From Oscillospiraceae bacterium (GTDB lineage: Bacteria; Bacillota; Clostridia; Oscillospirales; Oscillospiraceae): a stretch of DNA of 56,307 bases. Positions 17,496 through 26,090 of the stretch are shown piece by piece (positions within the stretch are counted from its first letter, which is position 1; each line of letters opens with the position of its first letter). Below the pieces are notes generated by a model that ran no database searches, had not been told where the DNA came from, and saw nothing but the letters and a program-made list of their open reading frames with translations. The DNA is taken from positions 1 through 56,307 of the forward strand of contig JAFQTS010000002.1 of assembly GCA_017408915.1 (NCBI GenBank), given 5' to 3'. The position numbers and the translations under genes were made by a program.

Positions 17496-18791
17496 TTGAA
17501 TAAATACGTGATTCGTGGCGGCCGCCCCCTGTTCGGCGAGGTGACCATCAGCGGCGCGAAGAACGCCGCCGTGGGCATCATCCCCGCAGCACTGCTGGTG
17601 GATGGCGTTTGCCGCATTGAGAATATTCCCCAGATCAGCGACGTGACGCTGTTCTTCTCCATGCTGGAGGAGCTGGGTGCCCGTGTCCGCGTGCTGAATC
17701 GCCACGCTGTGGAGATCGACAGCCGCCATATCCATTCCACCCGCGCCGGTTACGATCTGGCCCGCCGCATCCGCGCCAGCTACTATCTGCTGGGCGCGCT
17801 GCTGGGCCGTAAGGGCGAGGCTACGGTCGCTATGCCCGGCGGCTGCGACTTCGGCGTCCGCCCCATCGACCAGCATATCAAGGGCTTCACCGCCATGGGC
17901 GCTTCTGTCAGCATTGAGGGCGGCTATATCACCACCCGTGCTCAGAACGGTCGTATGAAGGGTGCCAATGTGTATCTCGACATGGTCAGCGTGGGCGCTA
18001 CCATGAACATTATGATGGCTGCGGCACTGGCTGAGGGCAATACCGTCATTGAAAACGCCGCCCGTGAGCCTCATATTGTTGACCTTGCCAACTTCTTGAA
18101 CTCCATGGGCGCCGACATCAAGGGTGCCGGTACCGATTCTATCCGCATCCGCGGCGTGGAGCGTTTGACGGGCGGCACTTACGCCATCATCCCCGATCAG
18201 ATCGAGGCGGGCACCTATATGACCGCAGTTGCCGCCGCAGGGGGACAGGTGCTCATTAAGAATGTCATCCCCAAGCATATGGACTGCATCAGCGTCAAGC
18301 TCCGTGAGATGGGTGTGGATATTGAGGAAAACGGCGACGAGATTTTGATTCGCCGCTCCGGCCCTCTGTGCCGCGCCAATGTGAAAACCATGCCTTACCC
18401 CGGCTTCCCCACGGATATGCAGCCCCAGATCGCCACGGTGCTGTCCCTTGCCAAGGGCACCAGCCTCGTGACCGAGAGCGTGTGGGATAACCGCTTTAAG
18501 TACGTTGACGAGCTGCGCCGTCTCGGTGCCCGCATCCACGTGGATGGCAAAATCGCCATCGTGGAGGGTGTGGAGCGTCTCACAGGTGCTCCTGTGGAAT
18601 CTCCCGACCTGCGTGCAGGCGCTGCCCTCGTGGTGGCGGCACTGGCAGCCGAGGGTGAAACGGAGATCGGTCAGGTGCAGTATATCGAGCGCGGCTACGA
18701 GGACATCGTGGGCAAACTACGGGCTTTGGGCGCCGACATCCGCATCATCGATGTACCCGACATGGAAAACGAAGAACAGAGCATCGGCTGA
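17496..18791 (+). CDS. murA: UDP-N-acetylglucosamine 1-carboxyvinyltransferase MurA
   Basis: Catalyses the first committed step of peptidoglycan synthesis, transfer of enolpyruvate to UDP-GlcNAc. The 431-residue protein keeps Lys22 (GAKNAA) and the active-site loop cysteine Cys117 (PGGCDFGVRP), the residue that fosfomycin modifies. The start is TTG at 17496, after AGAGGA; the next ATG would remove the Lys22 region. A terminator follows. Confidence 0.95.
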   Translation: MNKYVIRGGRPLFGEVTISGAKNAAVGIIPAALLVDGVCRIENIPQISDVTLFFSMLEELGARVRVLNRHAVEIDSRHIHSTRAGYDLARRIRASYYLLGALLGRKGEATVAMPGGCDFGVRPIDQHIKGFTAMGASVSIEGGYITTRAQNGRMKGANVYLDMVSVGATMNIMMAAALAEGNTVIENAAREPHIVDLANFLNSMGADIKGAGTDSIRIRGVERLTGGTYAIIPDQIEAGTYMTAVAAAGGQVLIKNVIPKHMDCISVKLREMGVDIEENGDEILIRRSGPLCRANVKTMPYPGFPTDMQPQIATVLSLAKGTSLVTESVWDNRFKYVDELRRLGARIHVDGKIAIVEGVERLTGAPVESPDLRAGAALVVAALAAEGETEIGQVQYIERGYEDIVGKLRALGADIRIIDVPDMENEEQSIG

Positions 18792-18806
18792 GCCGATGCC
18801 GCATCA

Positions 18807-18838
18807 CAGCGTCTGCACCCATCTGCGGACGCTGTTTT
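18807..18838 (+). terminator. Intrinsic terminator after murA
   Basis: An 11-bp stem with one G-T pair (18807-18817 / 18824-18834), 6-base loop, then TTTT. Confidence 0.82.
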
Positions 18839-18866
18839 AGTCCGACGGGGGACTACAGGAGGAACT

Positions 18867-19349
18867 ATGCAGCGTGTAAGCGTGTTGTGCGTTGGCAAAC
18901 TGAAAGAGAAATTCTATATAGATGCCGCCGCCGAGTATAGCAAGCGCCTGCAGCGGCACTGTAAATTTGACTTGATCGAGCTGCCCGAGGTGCGCTTGGG
19001 GGATAATCCCTCCCGCGCCGAGATCGACCGCGCCTTAAAGACGGAGGCCGCCGCCATCCGCGAGAAGATCGGCAGCGGTGCGGCGGTGGTCGCCATGTGC
19101 GTGGAGGGTAAGGGCTGCGACAGCGTGACCTTAAGCGAGAAATTGCAGCAGTTCGCCCTCAACGGCAAGAAGGGCGTGGTGTTTTTGATCGGCGGCAGCT
19201 TTGGCCTTGATGAAGGGCTGAAAAAGGAGGCGGATTGGCGGCTTTCCATGTCTGCCATGACCTTCCCCCATCATTTGGCGCGGGTCATGCTCTTGGAGCA
19301 GATCTATCGCGCCTATCAGATCGCCGAGGGTACGGCATATCACAAGTAG
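18867..19349 (+). CDS. rlmH: 23S rRNA (pseudouridine1915-N3)-methyltransferase RlmH
   Basis: SPOUT-class methyltransferase that modifies pseudouridine 1915 in helix 69 of 23S rRNA. The 160-residue length is standard. The SAM-binding knot appears as FLIGGSFGLDE, with the conserved MTFPHHLARVMLLEQIYRA close to the C-terminus. AGGAGG precedes ATG 18867. It starts a three-gene operon with the DUF2007 protein and the phosphohexomutase. Confidence 0.96.
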   Translation: MQRVSVLCVGKLKEKFYIDAAAEYSKRLQRHCKFDLIELPEVRLGDNPSRAEIDRALKTEAAAIREKIGSGAAVVAMCVEGKGCDSVTLSEKLQQFALNGKKGVVFLIGGSFGLDEGLKKEADWRLSMSAMTFPHHLARVMLLEQIYRAYQIAEGTAYHK

Positions 19350-19362
19350 GAGGGGTCTTCAT

Positions 19363-19671
19363 ATGGATAAGAGTTTTTGGAGCTTTGGCCGTCATGGCGG
19401 GGCAGAATTGCCGTGGCCTGTGGATGAGACGGGGCAGAAGGAGAAGGCGGTGCTGCTGCAAAGCGCGCTGGACAATCTCGCCGATGCCGACATGACCATC
19501 TCCATGCTTGCTGCCTATGACATCCCCTGTTTTAAGCACTACGCCAAGGAAGGTGCTGCCGGTAAGGTCATCAACGGCTTTTCCGGTTTTGGCGCGGAGT
19601 TGTACGTCCCCGCCTCCCGTGTGGAGGAGGCTATGGCGCTGCTGAGCGCCGATATTTGCGAGGAGGAATAA
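19363..19671 (+). CDS. DUF2007 (putative signal-transducing) family protein
   Basis: A 102-residue soluble protein with the DUF2007 pattern: a segment about residues 25-60 (KAVLLQSALDNLADADMTIS...IPCF) and a later GAELYVPASRVEEA. The fold is related to ACT/PII-like signal proteins, but no function is established. The start is 13 bases after rlmH, and the mutase begins 6 bases after its stop. Confidence 0.75.
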   Translation: MDKSFWSFGRHGGAELPWPVDETGQKEKAVLLQSALDNLADADMTISMLAAYDIPCFKHYAKEGAAGKVINGFSGFGAELYVPASRVEEAMALLSADICEEE

Positions 19672-19677
19672 AAGGAA

Positions 19678-21405
19678 ATGGATTACAGAAAAGAGTATGA
19701 GAAGTGGTTACATAGCGACGCGCTGACCGAGGCAGAGAAGGCAGAGCTGGCAGCTATCGCCAATGACGACAAGGAGATCGAGGGTCGCTTCTTCGATCAG
19801 CTTTCCTTCGGTACGGCAGGTCTCCGCGGCATTATGGGCGTGGGCCTCTACCGCATGAACGTCCATGTCATCCGTCACGCTACTCAGTCCTTTGCCGAGG
19901 TGATCTTGGAGCAGGGCGAGGAGGCCGTGAAGCGGGGCGTGGCCGTGTGCTACGACTGCCGCAACAATTCCGAGACCTTTGCCCGTGAGGCCGCCTGTGT
20001 CCTCTCTGCCAACGGTATCCCCGTGCGCCTGTTTGAATCCATGCGTCCCACCCCCATGGTGTCCTTCGCCGTCCGTAAGTATGGCTGCATCGCCGGTATC
20101 AACATCACCGCCAGCCATAACCCCAAGGAGTACAACGGCTATAAGGTCTACTGGGAGGACGGCGCACAGCTGCCCCCTGAGCACGCCGACGAGGTGGCAA
20201 AGAAGATGCGCGCGCTGGACGTGTTCTCCTGCTATAAGACCGTCAATTATGACGAGGCTCTCGCCGCCGGCAAGATCGTCCTCATGGGCGAGGAGACCGA
20301 CGAGGCCTTCCTTGCCAACGTCATGACCCAGGTCACCGACAAGGCTGTGGTGGAGAAGGTGGCAGACGACTTCAAGATGGTCTACACCCCCTTCCACGGC
20401 ACGGGCTATCAGCTGATCCCCGAGGTGCTGAAGCGTTTGGGCATGAAGCACGTCATCTGCGTCCCCGAGCAGATGGTCATCGACGGCGATTTCCCCACCG
20501 TGGTCTCTCCCAACCCCGAGAACCCCGAGGGCTTCTATTTGGCCGTGGATATTGCCAAGAAGGAGGGCGCTGACTTTATCCTCGGCTCCGACCCCGATGC
20601 CGACCGCGTGGGCATCATGGTCAACACCGGCAATGGCGAGTTCAAGGTGCTGACGGGCAATCAGATCGGCATTTTGCTGGTGGACTACACCATCGGCGCA
20701 TGGAAGCGCTCCGGCAGAATGCCCGCCAATCCCACGGTGCTGAAGTCCATCGTCTCCACCGAGATGGCCCGCAAGGTGGCCGAGTCCAACGGCGTTGCCT
20801 GCTTCGATACCTTCACCGGCTTTAAGTTCTTGGCCCAGAAGAAGGATCAGCTGGAGGAGTCCGGCGAGGGCAATGTGCTGATGGCCTTCGAGGAGTCCAA
20901 CGGCTATATGTACGGCGACTATGTCCGCGATAAGGATGCTGTCACCGCCGCATTGGTGCTGACGGAGATGGGCGCATGGTACGCCGATCAGGGCATGACC
21001 CTCAATGATGCCATGGAGTCCCTCTATAAGAAGTACGGCTTCTACGGTGAAAAGACCCTCAATCTGGTGATGCCCGGCCTCGATGGCCTCCGCAAGATGG
21101 CCCAGCTCATGGCTGACCTCCGCGCCAAGCCCCCTGTGGAGATCGCAGGTGTTGCCGTGAAGGAGCAGAAGGATTATTCCGACGGCAGCGTGGTCTGTGT
21201 CGAGTGCGGCAAAAAGACCACCATGGAGCTGAGCGGCTCCAACGTGCTGCGCTACGAGATGGCTGACGGCACCAGCATCATCGTCCGTCCCTCCGGCACG
21301 GAGCCCAAGGTGAAGGTCTACATCCTCACCCTCGGCGCTGACGAGGCAGAGCGCGATGCCAACATCGCCAAGTACGCCGCATGGGCCGCCACGCTGGCTG
21401 AGTAA
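19678..21405 (+). CDS. pgcA: Alpha-D-phosphohexomutase (phosphoglucomutase/phosphomannomutase)
   Basis: Interconverts hexose 1- and 6-phosphates. The 575-residue length and four domains fit the PgcA-type phosphoglucomutase of Firmicutes. The phosphoserine loop TASHNPKEYNGYK places the catalytic serine at residue 146. The metal loop is GSDPDADRVG, the sugar-binding motif is FEESNGYM, and the C-terminal phosphate-binding motif is RPSGTEPKVKVY. Last gene of the rlmH operon, with a terminator after it. Confidence 0.93.
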   Translation: MDYRKEYEKWLHSDALTEAEKAELAAIANDDKEIEGRFFDQLSFGTAGLRGIMGVGLYRMNVHVIRHATQSFAEVILEQGEEAVKRGVAVCYDCRNNSETFAREAACVLSANGIPVRLFESMRPTPMVSFAVRKYGCIAGINITASHNPKEYNGYKVYWEDGAQLPPEHADEVAKKMRALDVFSCYKTVNYDEALAAGKIVLMGEETDEAFLANVMTQVTDKAVVEKVADDFKMVYTPFHGTGYQLIPEVLKRLGMKHVICVPEQMVIDGDFPTVVSPNPENPEGFYLAVDIAKKEGADFILGSDPDADRVGIMVNTGNGEFKVLTGNQIGILLVDYTIGAWKRSGRMPANPTVLKSIVSTEMARKVAESNGVACFDTFTGFKFLAQKKDQLEESGEGNVLMAFEESNGYMYGDYVRDKDAVTAALVLTEMGAWYADQGMTLNDAMESLYKKYGFYGEKTLNLVMPGLDGLRKMAQLMADLRAKPPVEIAGVAVKEQKDYSDGSVVCVECGKKTTMELSGSNVLRYEMADGTSIIVRPSGTEPKVKVYILTLGADEAERDANIAKYAAWAATLAE

Positions 21406-21428
21406 GATTCGAATACATACCTATAATG

Positions 21429-21460
21429 GGGTCTCTCTGTTTTGCACAGAGAGACCCTTT
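21429..21460 (+). terminator. Intrinsic terminator after the phosphohexomutase
   Basis: A 12-bp perfect stem (gggtctctctgt / acagagagaccc), 5-base loop, short T-run. Confidence 0.88.
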
Positions 21461-21490
21461 CATTTTTGGCGCAAAGCCTACAAAAAAATC

Positions 21491-21519
21491 TTGCAAACAA
21501 ACAAAAATTCAGTTATAAT
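21491..21519 (+). promoter_or_regulatory. Promoter of the ssnA-ygfK operon
   Basis: TTGCAA (21491-21496), 17-base spacer, perfect TATAAT (21514-21519). Transcription should begin near 21526 and give a leader of about 168 bases before ssnA. Confidence 0.78.
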
Positions 21520-21525
21520 TTACCT

Positions 21526-21636
21526 AACAATCTAAGATTGGTAGCTGTAAGGAAGTGCTTCGCGCACGGGCTGCAACTATCACTCGGCCTGCGCTTGAGT
21601 GTTTCAAATCCACTATGGGGATTTGGAACATTTTTT
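21526..21636 (+). promoter_or_regulatory. Structured leader with intrinsic terminator upstream of ssnA (candidate cis-regulatory RNA)
   Basis: The leader can form a stem TGGTAG/CTATCA (21539-21544 / 21577-21582) that encloses a GTGC/GCAC hairpin, a stem CACTC/GAGTG (21581-21585 / 21597-21601), and a strong terminator at 21601-21636: an 11-bp stem (gtttcaaatcc / ggatttggaac, one G-T pair) followed by six T. The terminator lies about 58 bases before the start codon, so full-length mRNA requires read-through. I could not match it to a riboswitch class I know. Confidence 0.6.
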
Positions 21637-21693
21637 GTTATCGCCGTGGATAGGATGGAGATTGAAATTGAAACTTTGCAGGAGGTTACCATT

Positions 21694-23037
21694 ATGTATC
21701 TGTTGACTAACGGACGGCTCATCACCCGCGACAGTGAGGGCAAGGGCTATTATGAACACGGCGCCGTGGCCTTTGAGGGCACGAAAATCGTGGAGGTAGG
21801 GGAGGAAGCCGCGCTCCGCGCCAAGTACGCCGATGCAGAAGTCATTGATGCCCGCGGCGGCGTCATCATGCCCGCCTTTATTAACGCCCACACCCACATT
21901 TATTCCGCTTTGGCTCGGGGCTTAAGCATCGTGGGCAACAACCCCACCAATTTCTACGAGGTGCTGGACGGCACTTGGTGGGCTATGGATCGCAAGCTGA
22001 CCTTGGAGGGCAGCCGCGCCAGCGCCGATGCTCTCTACATCGACTGCATCAAGCAGGGCGTCACCACCATTTTCGACCACCACGCCGCCTATGCCGAGAT
22101 CCCCGGCTCCCTCTTTGAAATCGCCGAGAGCGCCAAGAAGTTCGGCATCCGCTCCTGCCTCTGCTACGAGGTCTCCGACCGTGACGGCGAGGAGAAGTGC
22201 TTGCAGGCCATTAAGGAGAACGCCGACTTCATCTCCTACTGCGAGAAGGAGAAAGATCCTATGTTGGCAGCCATGTTCGGCGGTCATGCCCTCTTCACCA
22301 TCTCCGACAAGACCTTCGAGCGGATGGTAGAGGCCAACGCAGGCCGCACCGGCTTCCACATCCACGTCTCCGAGGGTATGGACGATGTGTATGACTCTCT
22401 CCGCAACTACGGCTGCCGCCCCGTGAAGCGCCTCATGGATCACGGCATTTTGGGCGAGAAAACGGTGCTGGGTCACTGCATCCACGTCAACTCCGCCGAG
22501 ATCGACATTATTAAGGAAACGGGCACCATGGTGGTGAATAACCCCGAGTCCAATATGTCCAACGCCGTGGGTGTCTGCCCCGTGCTGCCCCTTTCCAAGG
22601 CAGGCATCACCGTGGGTCTCGGCACGGATGCTTGGACGAACGACATGGTGGAGTCCCTCAAGGCCGCCCTCTGCGTCCAGCGTCTCCACGCCTGCCTGCC
22701 CAACGTGGCATGGTGCGAGGTCACCGATATGCTCTTCCGCAACAACGCCAAGATCGCGGGCAAGTACTTCCCCGTGGAGCTGGGTGTGCTGAAGGCAGGC
22801 GCCGCCGCCGACATCATCGTCATGGATTATTATCCCTACACTCCCTTCTCTGACGAGAATATCGACGGTCACATCCTCTTTGGCATGACCGGAAAGCTCT
22901 GCCGCACCACCATCGGTAACGGCAAGGTGCTGATGAAGGATCGTGAGCTGGTGGGCATCGACGAACTGGCAGAGAATGCCCGCATCCTCGAAGTGTCCAA
23001 GAAGCTCTGGGGTTCTCTTAACAACAGAGTTTATTAA
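21694..23037 (+). CDS. ssnA: SsnA-family putative aminohydrolase
   Basis: Metal-dependent amidohydrolase of the TRZ/ATZ (deaminase) type. The 447-residue protein shows His66/His68 (NAHTH), His214 and Glu217 (HVSEG), His251/His254 (GHCIHV) and Asp302 (GTDAWTND), a complete mononuclear metal and acid-base set. SsnA is encoded with YgfK in E. coli and in gut anaerobes that degrade purines and uric acid; its exact substrate is debated. ATG 21694 has GGAGG at ideal spacing. The frame continues open upstream through the leader, but that part is not coding. ygfK follows after 32 bases. Confidence 0.93.
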   Translation: MYLLTNGRLITRDSEGKGYYEHGAVAFEGTKIVEVGEEAALRAKYADAEVIDARGGVIMPAFINAHTHIYSALARGLSIVGNNPTNFYEVLDGTWWAMDRKLTLEGSRASADALYIDCIKQGVTTIFDHHAAYAEIPGSLFEIAESAKKFGIRSCLCYEVSDRDGEEKCLQAIKENADFISYCEKEKDPMLAAMFGGHALFTISDKTFERMVEANAGRTGFHIHVSEGMDDVYDSLRNYGCRPVKRLMDHGILGEKTVLGHCIHVNSAEIDIIKETGTMVVNNPESNMSNAVGVCPVLPLSKAGITVGLGTDAWTNDMVESLKAALCVQRLHACLPNVAWCEVTDMLFRNNAKIAGKYFPVELGVLKAGAAADIIVMDYYPYTPFSDENIDGHILFGMTGKLCRTTIGNGKVLMKDRELVGIDELAENARILEVSKKLWGSLNNRVY

Positions 23038-23069
23038 AATAACGCAAGCCGAAAAAAGGAGGAACAAAT

Positions 23070-26024
23070 ATGTCTGAGAAAATGTATCCCATTCCCTTTT
23101 CCTCGTTGATGAACTGGGTGGTCACCGAGTACGCCACCGAGGGTAAGATCTTCGGTATCCAAAAGGTCTACCGCAGCAATGGCAAGAGCCTGCCCATCTT
23201 CGGCGAGCGTATCGAAACGCCTTTCGGCCCTGCCGCAGGCCCCAACAGCCAGCTGGCACAGAACATCATCGCCGCCTACGTTGCCGGTGCCCGCTTCTTC
23301 GAGGTCAAGACGGTGCAGAAGATGGACGGCGAAGAGCTGGCCGCCTGTGTGCCCCGCCCCTGCATCCTCGCCAATGACGAGGGCTACAATCAGGAGTGGT
23401 CTACGGAGCTGACGGTGCCGCAGGCTATGGACGAGTATATCAAGGCATGGTGCGCCTTGAAGGTCATGTCCAAGGTCTACGGTCTCGGCGACCCCGATGG
23501 TTTCGTGTTCAATATGTCCGTGGGCTATGACTTGGAGGGCATCAAGGGCGAGAAGGTGAACACCTACTTAGATGGCATGATGGATGCCAACAAGACCGCC
23601 ATTTTTGCCGAGTGCAAGGCGGTGTTGAAGGAGCTGTTCCCCGCCGAGAGCGACTATATTGACGCCATCTCTCCCCGCGTCTCCCGCTCCGTCACCGTCT
23701 CCACTCTCCACGGCTGTCCCCCCGATGAGATCGAGCGCATTGCCTCTTATCTGCTGACGGAGAAGGGTCTCCACACCTTCGTGAAGTGCAACCCCACCAT
23801 CCTCGGCTACGAGACGGCACGCCGTACCCTCGACAGCATGGGTTACGACTACATCGTCTTTGACGATCATCATTTCCGCGAGGATCTCCAGTGGGCCGAT
23901 GCTGTGCCCATGTTCGAGCGTCTGCAGGCGCTGGCTGACTCCCGCGGCCTCGAGTTCGGTCTGAAGCTTTCCAACACCTTCCCCGTGGATACTACCCGCG
24001 GCGAGCTGCCCAACAACGAGATGTATATGTCGGGCCGCTCCCTCTATCCCCTTACCATCGAGATGTGCCACCGCATCTCCCGCCAGTTCAAGGGCAAGAT
24101 GCGTATCTCCTTCGCCGGCGGCGCGGAGTACTTCAACTGCGACAAGCTCTTCGATGCCGGTATTTGGCCCATCACCGTGGCAACTACCATTTTGAAGTCC
24201 GGCGGCTACAATCGCCTCTATCAGATGGTGGAGAAGGTGGAGGAGATGCCCTACCGCGCATTCTGCGGCACGGACACCGAGGCTATTTGCGAACTCTCCA
24301 CCGCCTCTCACACCGACTATCACCATGTCAAGCCCATCAAGCCCATCCCCAAGCGGAAGAGTGAGAAGAAGGTGCCTTGGCTGGATTGCTTCTCCGCACC
24401 CTGTAAGGGCGGCTGCCCCATCGCACAGGATATCCCCGAGTACATCGAGCTGGTGAGCAAGGGACTGTACGGCCCTGCTCTGAAACTCATTACCGAGAAG
24501 AACCCTCTGCCCTTCATTACCGGCACTATCTGCTCCCACCGCTGCCAGAATAAGTGCTCCCGCAACTTCTATGACGAGTCCGTCCATATCCGCGATGCCA
24601 AGCTGGTTGCTGCGGAGAAGGGCTTCGAGACGGTGATGGCCTCCATGAAGCCCGCCAAGAAGGTGGCAGGGAAGAAGGCCGCCATCATCGGCGGCGGCCC
24701 CACCGGTATGTCTGCTGCCTACTTCCTCGCCCGCGGCGGCGTGGAGACCACCATCTTCGAGCGTGAGGCCACCCTCGGCGGCGTGCCCCGCCACGTGATC
24801 CCCTCTTTCCGCATTGCGGAGGAGACCATTGAGAAGGACATCGCCCTCATGGAAAAGCAGGGCGTGGAGGTACGCTGCGGCGCACCCGCACCCTCCGTTG
24901 CTGAGCTGAAGGCTATGGGCTACACCCACATCCTCTTCGCCGTTGGCGCATGGAAGGCCGGTCGCCTCGACATCGAGGGCGCCGTTGCCGGTGCCATCCA
25001 GTGGATGAAGGGTGTCAAGGCCGGCAATATCGCCGTTGCAGGTAGTGTCGCCGTGGTTGGCGCAGGCAACACCGCCATGGATGCCGCCCGCCTTGCCAAG
25101 CGCAGCGGTGCTGAGTCCGTCACCATCGTCTATCGCCGCACCAAGAAGTATATGCCCGCCGATGAGCACGAGCTGGCTCTCGCCATCGCCGACGGTGTCA
25201 ACTTCGCCGAGCTTGCCGCTCCCGTGAAGCAGGCCGACGGCCTCCTCACCTGCGAAAGAATGGTGCTGGGCGAGGCAGATGCCAGCGGTCGCCGCAGCCC
25301 CGTGGGTACGGGTGAGTACTTCACCATCCCCTGCGACTTGGTGATCTCCGCCGTTGGTGAGCAGGTGGACGATGCCCTGCTGGGTGCAAACGGCGTGGAG
25401 CTGGATAAGAAGGGTCGCCCCGCCTTCAAGACCAACGTGGAGGGTGTCTACGCCGCAGGCGACGCTATGCGGGGCCCCGCCACCGTGGTGGAGGGTATTG
25501 CCGACGCCGCCGCTTTCGCAGAAGTCGTCCTCGGCGCACCTCATGTCTATGAGATCCCCGCCGCCGCCTACACCACCATCGCCGATGCAAGCGACAAGAA
25601 GGGCGTCCTCCGTATGGCAGGCTATCCCTGCCGCGAGTCCGAGCGCTGCCTCCAGTGCGCCACCGTCTGCGAGAACTGCGTGGATTCCTGCCCCAACCGC
25701 GCCAACATCGCCATCGCCATGGCTGACGGCAAGCATCAGATCCTCCATGTGGATAAGATGTGCAACGAGTGCGGCAACTGCACCCAGTTCTGCCCCTATG
25801 ACTCCGCCCCCAGTCTTGATAAGTTCACCCTCTTCCAGACGGCAGAGGATATGGTGGATTCCAAGAACGCAGGCGTGCTGTTCCTCGGCGGCGACAAGGT
25901 GCGCGTCCGTCTCTTTGGCGAGCCCAAGGACTACGACCTCTCCGACAGCAAAAACGGTCTGCCTGCCGACCTTGAGGTCTTTATCCTCCGCATCCGCGAT
26001 CAGTACAGCTATCTCTACAAGTAA
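23070..26024 (+). CDS. ygfK: YgfK-type oxidoreductase (putative selenate reductase subunit YgfK)
   Basis: A 984-residue flavin and iron-sulfur protein. The N-terminal part (about 1-430) resembles the dihydroorotate/dihydropyrimidine dehydrogenase barrel (FGPAAGPNSQLAQNI, HGCPPDEIERI). A GltD-like section follows, with a Cys set from residue 440 (Cys440, 445, 449 and later), an FAD-binding GGGPTG near 541-546, an NAD(P)-binding GAGNT near 664-668, and AAGD of the FAD C-terminus. The C-terminus has two [4Fe-4S] motifs (Cys860, 863, 867, 870, 874 and Cys898, 901, 904, 908). The domain order suggests NAD(P)H-linked reduction of a heterocycle. The name refers to a proposed selenate role; in gut anaerobes the gene belongs to uric-acid/purine degradation. 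Confidence 0.93.
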   Translation: MSEKMYPIPFSSLMNWVVTEYATEGKIFGIQKVYRSNGKSLPIFGERIETPFGPAAGPNSQLAQNIIAAYVAGARFFEVKTVQKMDGEELAACVPRPCILANDEGYNQEWSTELTVPQAMDEYIKAWCALKVMSKVYGLGDPDGFVFNMSVGYDLEGIKGEKVNTYLDGMMDANKTAIFAECKAVLKELFPAESDYIDAISPRVSRSVTVSTLHGCPPDEIERIASYLLTEKGLHTFVKCNPTILGYETARRTLDSMGYDYIVFDDHHFREDLQWADAVPMFERLQALADSRGLEFGLKLSNTFPVDTTRGELPNNEMYMSGRSLYPLTIEMCHRISRQFKGKMRISFAGGAEYFNCDKLFDAGIWPITVATTILKSGGYNRLYQMVEKVEEMPYRAFCGTDTEAICELSTASHTDYHHVKPIKPIPKRKSEKKVPWLDCFSAPCKGGCPIAQDIPEYIELVSKGLYGPALKLITEKNPLPFITGTICSHRCQNKCSRNFYDESVHIRDAKLVAAEKGFETVMASMKPAKKVAGKKAAIIGGGPTGMSAAYFLARGGVETTIFEREATLGGVPRHVIPSFRIAEETIEKDIALMEKQGVEVRCGAPAPSVAELKAMGYTHILFAVGAWKAGRLDIEGAVAGAIQWMKGVKAGNIAVAGSVAVVGAGNTAMDAARLAKRSGAESVTIVYRRTKKYMPADEHELALAIADGVNFAELAAPVKQADGLLTCERMVLGEADASGRRSPVGTGEYFTIPCDLVISAVGEQVDDALLGANGVELDKKGRPAFKTNVEGVYAAGDAMRGPATVVEGIADAAAFAEVVLGAPHVYEIPAAAYTTIADASDKKGVLRMAGYPCRESERCLQCATVCENCVDSCPNRANIAIAMADGKHQILHVDKMCNECGNCTQFCPYDSAPSLDKFTLFQTAEDMVDSKNAGVLFLGGDKVRVRLFGEPKDYDLSDSKNGLPADLEVFILRIRDQYSYLYK

Positions 26025-26036
26025 GATAAATGCACA

Positions 26037-26073
26037 AAAAAGTCCCCCATCCACGTGGATGGGGGACTTTTTA
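26037..26073. terminator. Bidirectional terminator between ygfK and ackA
   Basis: A 28-base perfect palindrome (agtcccccatccac and its reverse complement, 26041-26068) with A-run on one side and T-run on the other; serves both convergent genes. Confidence 0.9.
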
Positions 26074-26090
26074 TGCACTTTTTTGAGAGT

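Noticed and set aside
23568-26078. An 836-codon open frame on the minus strand opposite ygfK
   Set aside because: It mirrors ygfK codon by codon, gives low-complexity His/Gly/Leu/Val-rich protein with no domain, and has no ribosome site. High GC at third positions explains it.
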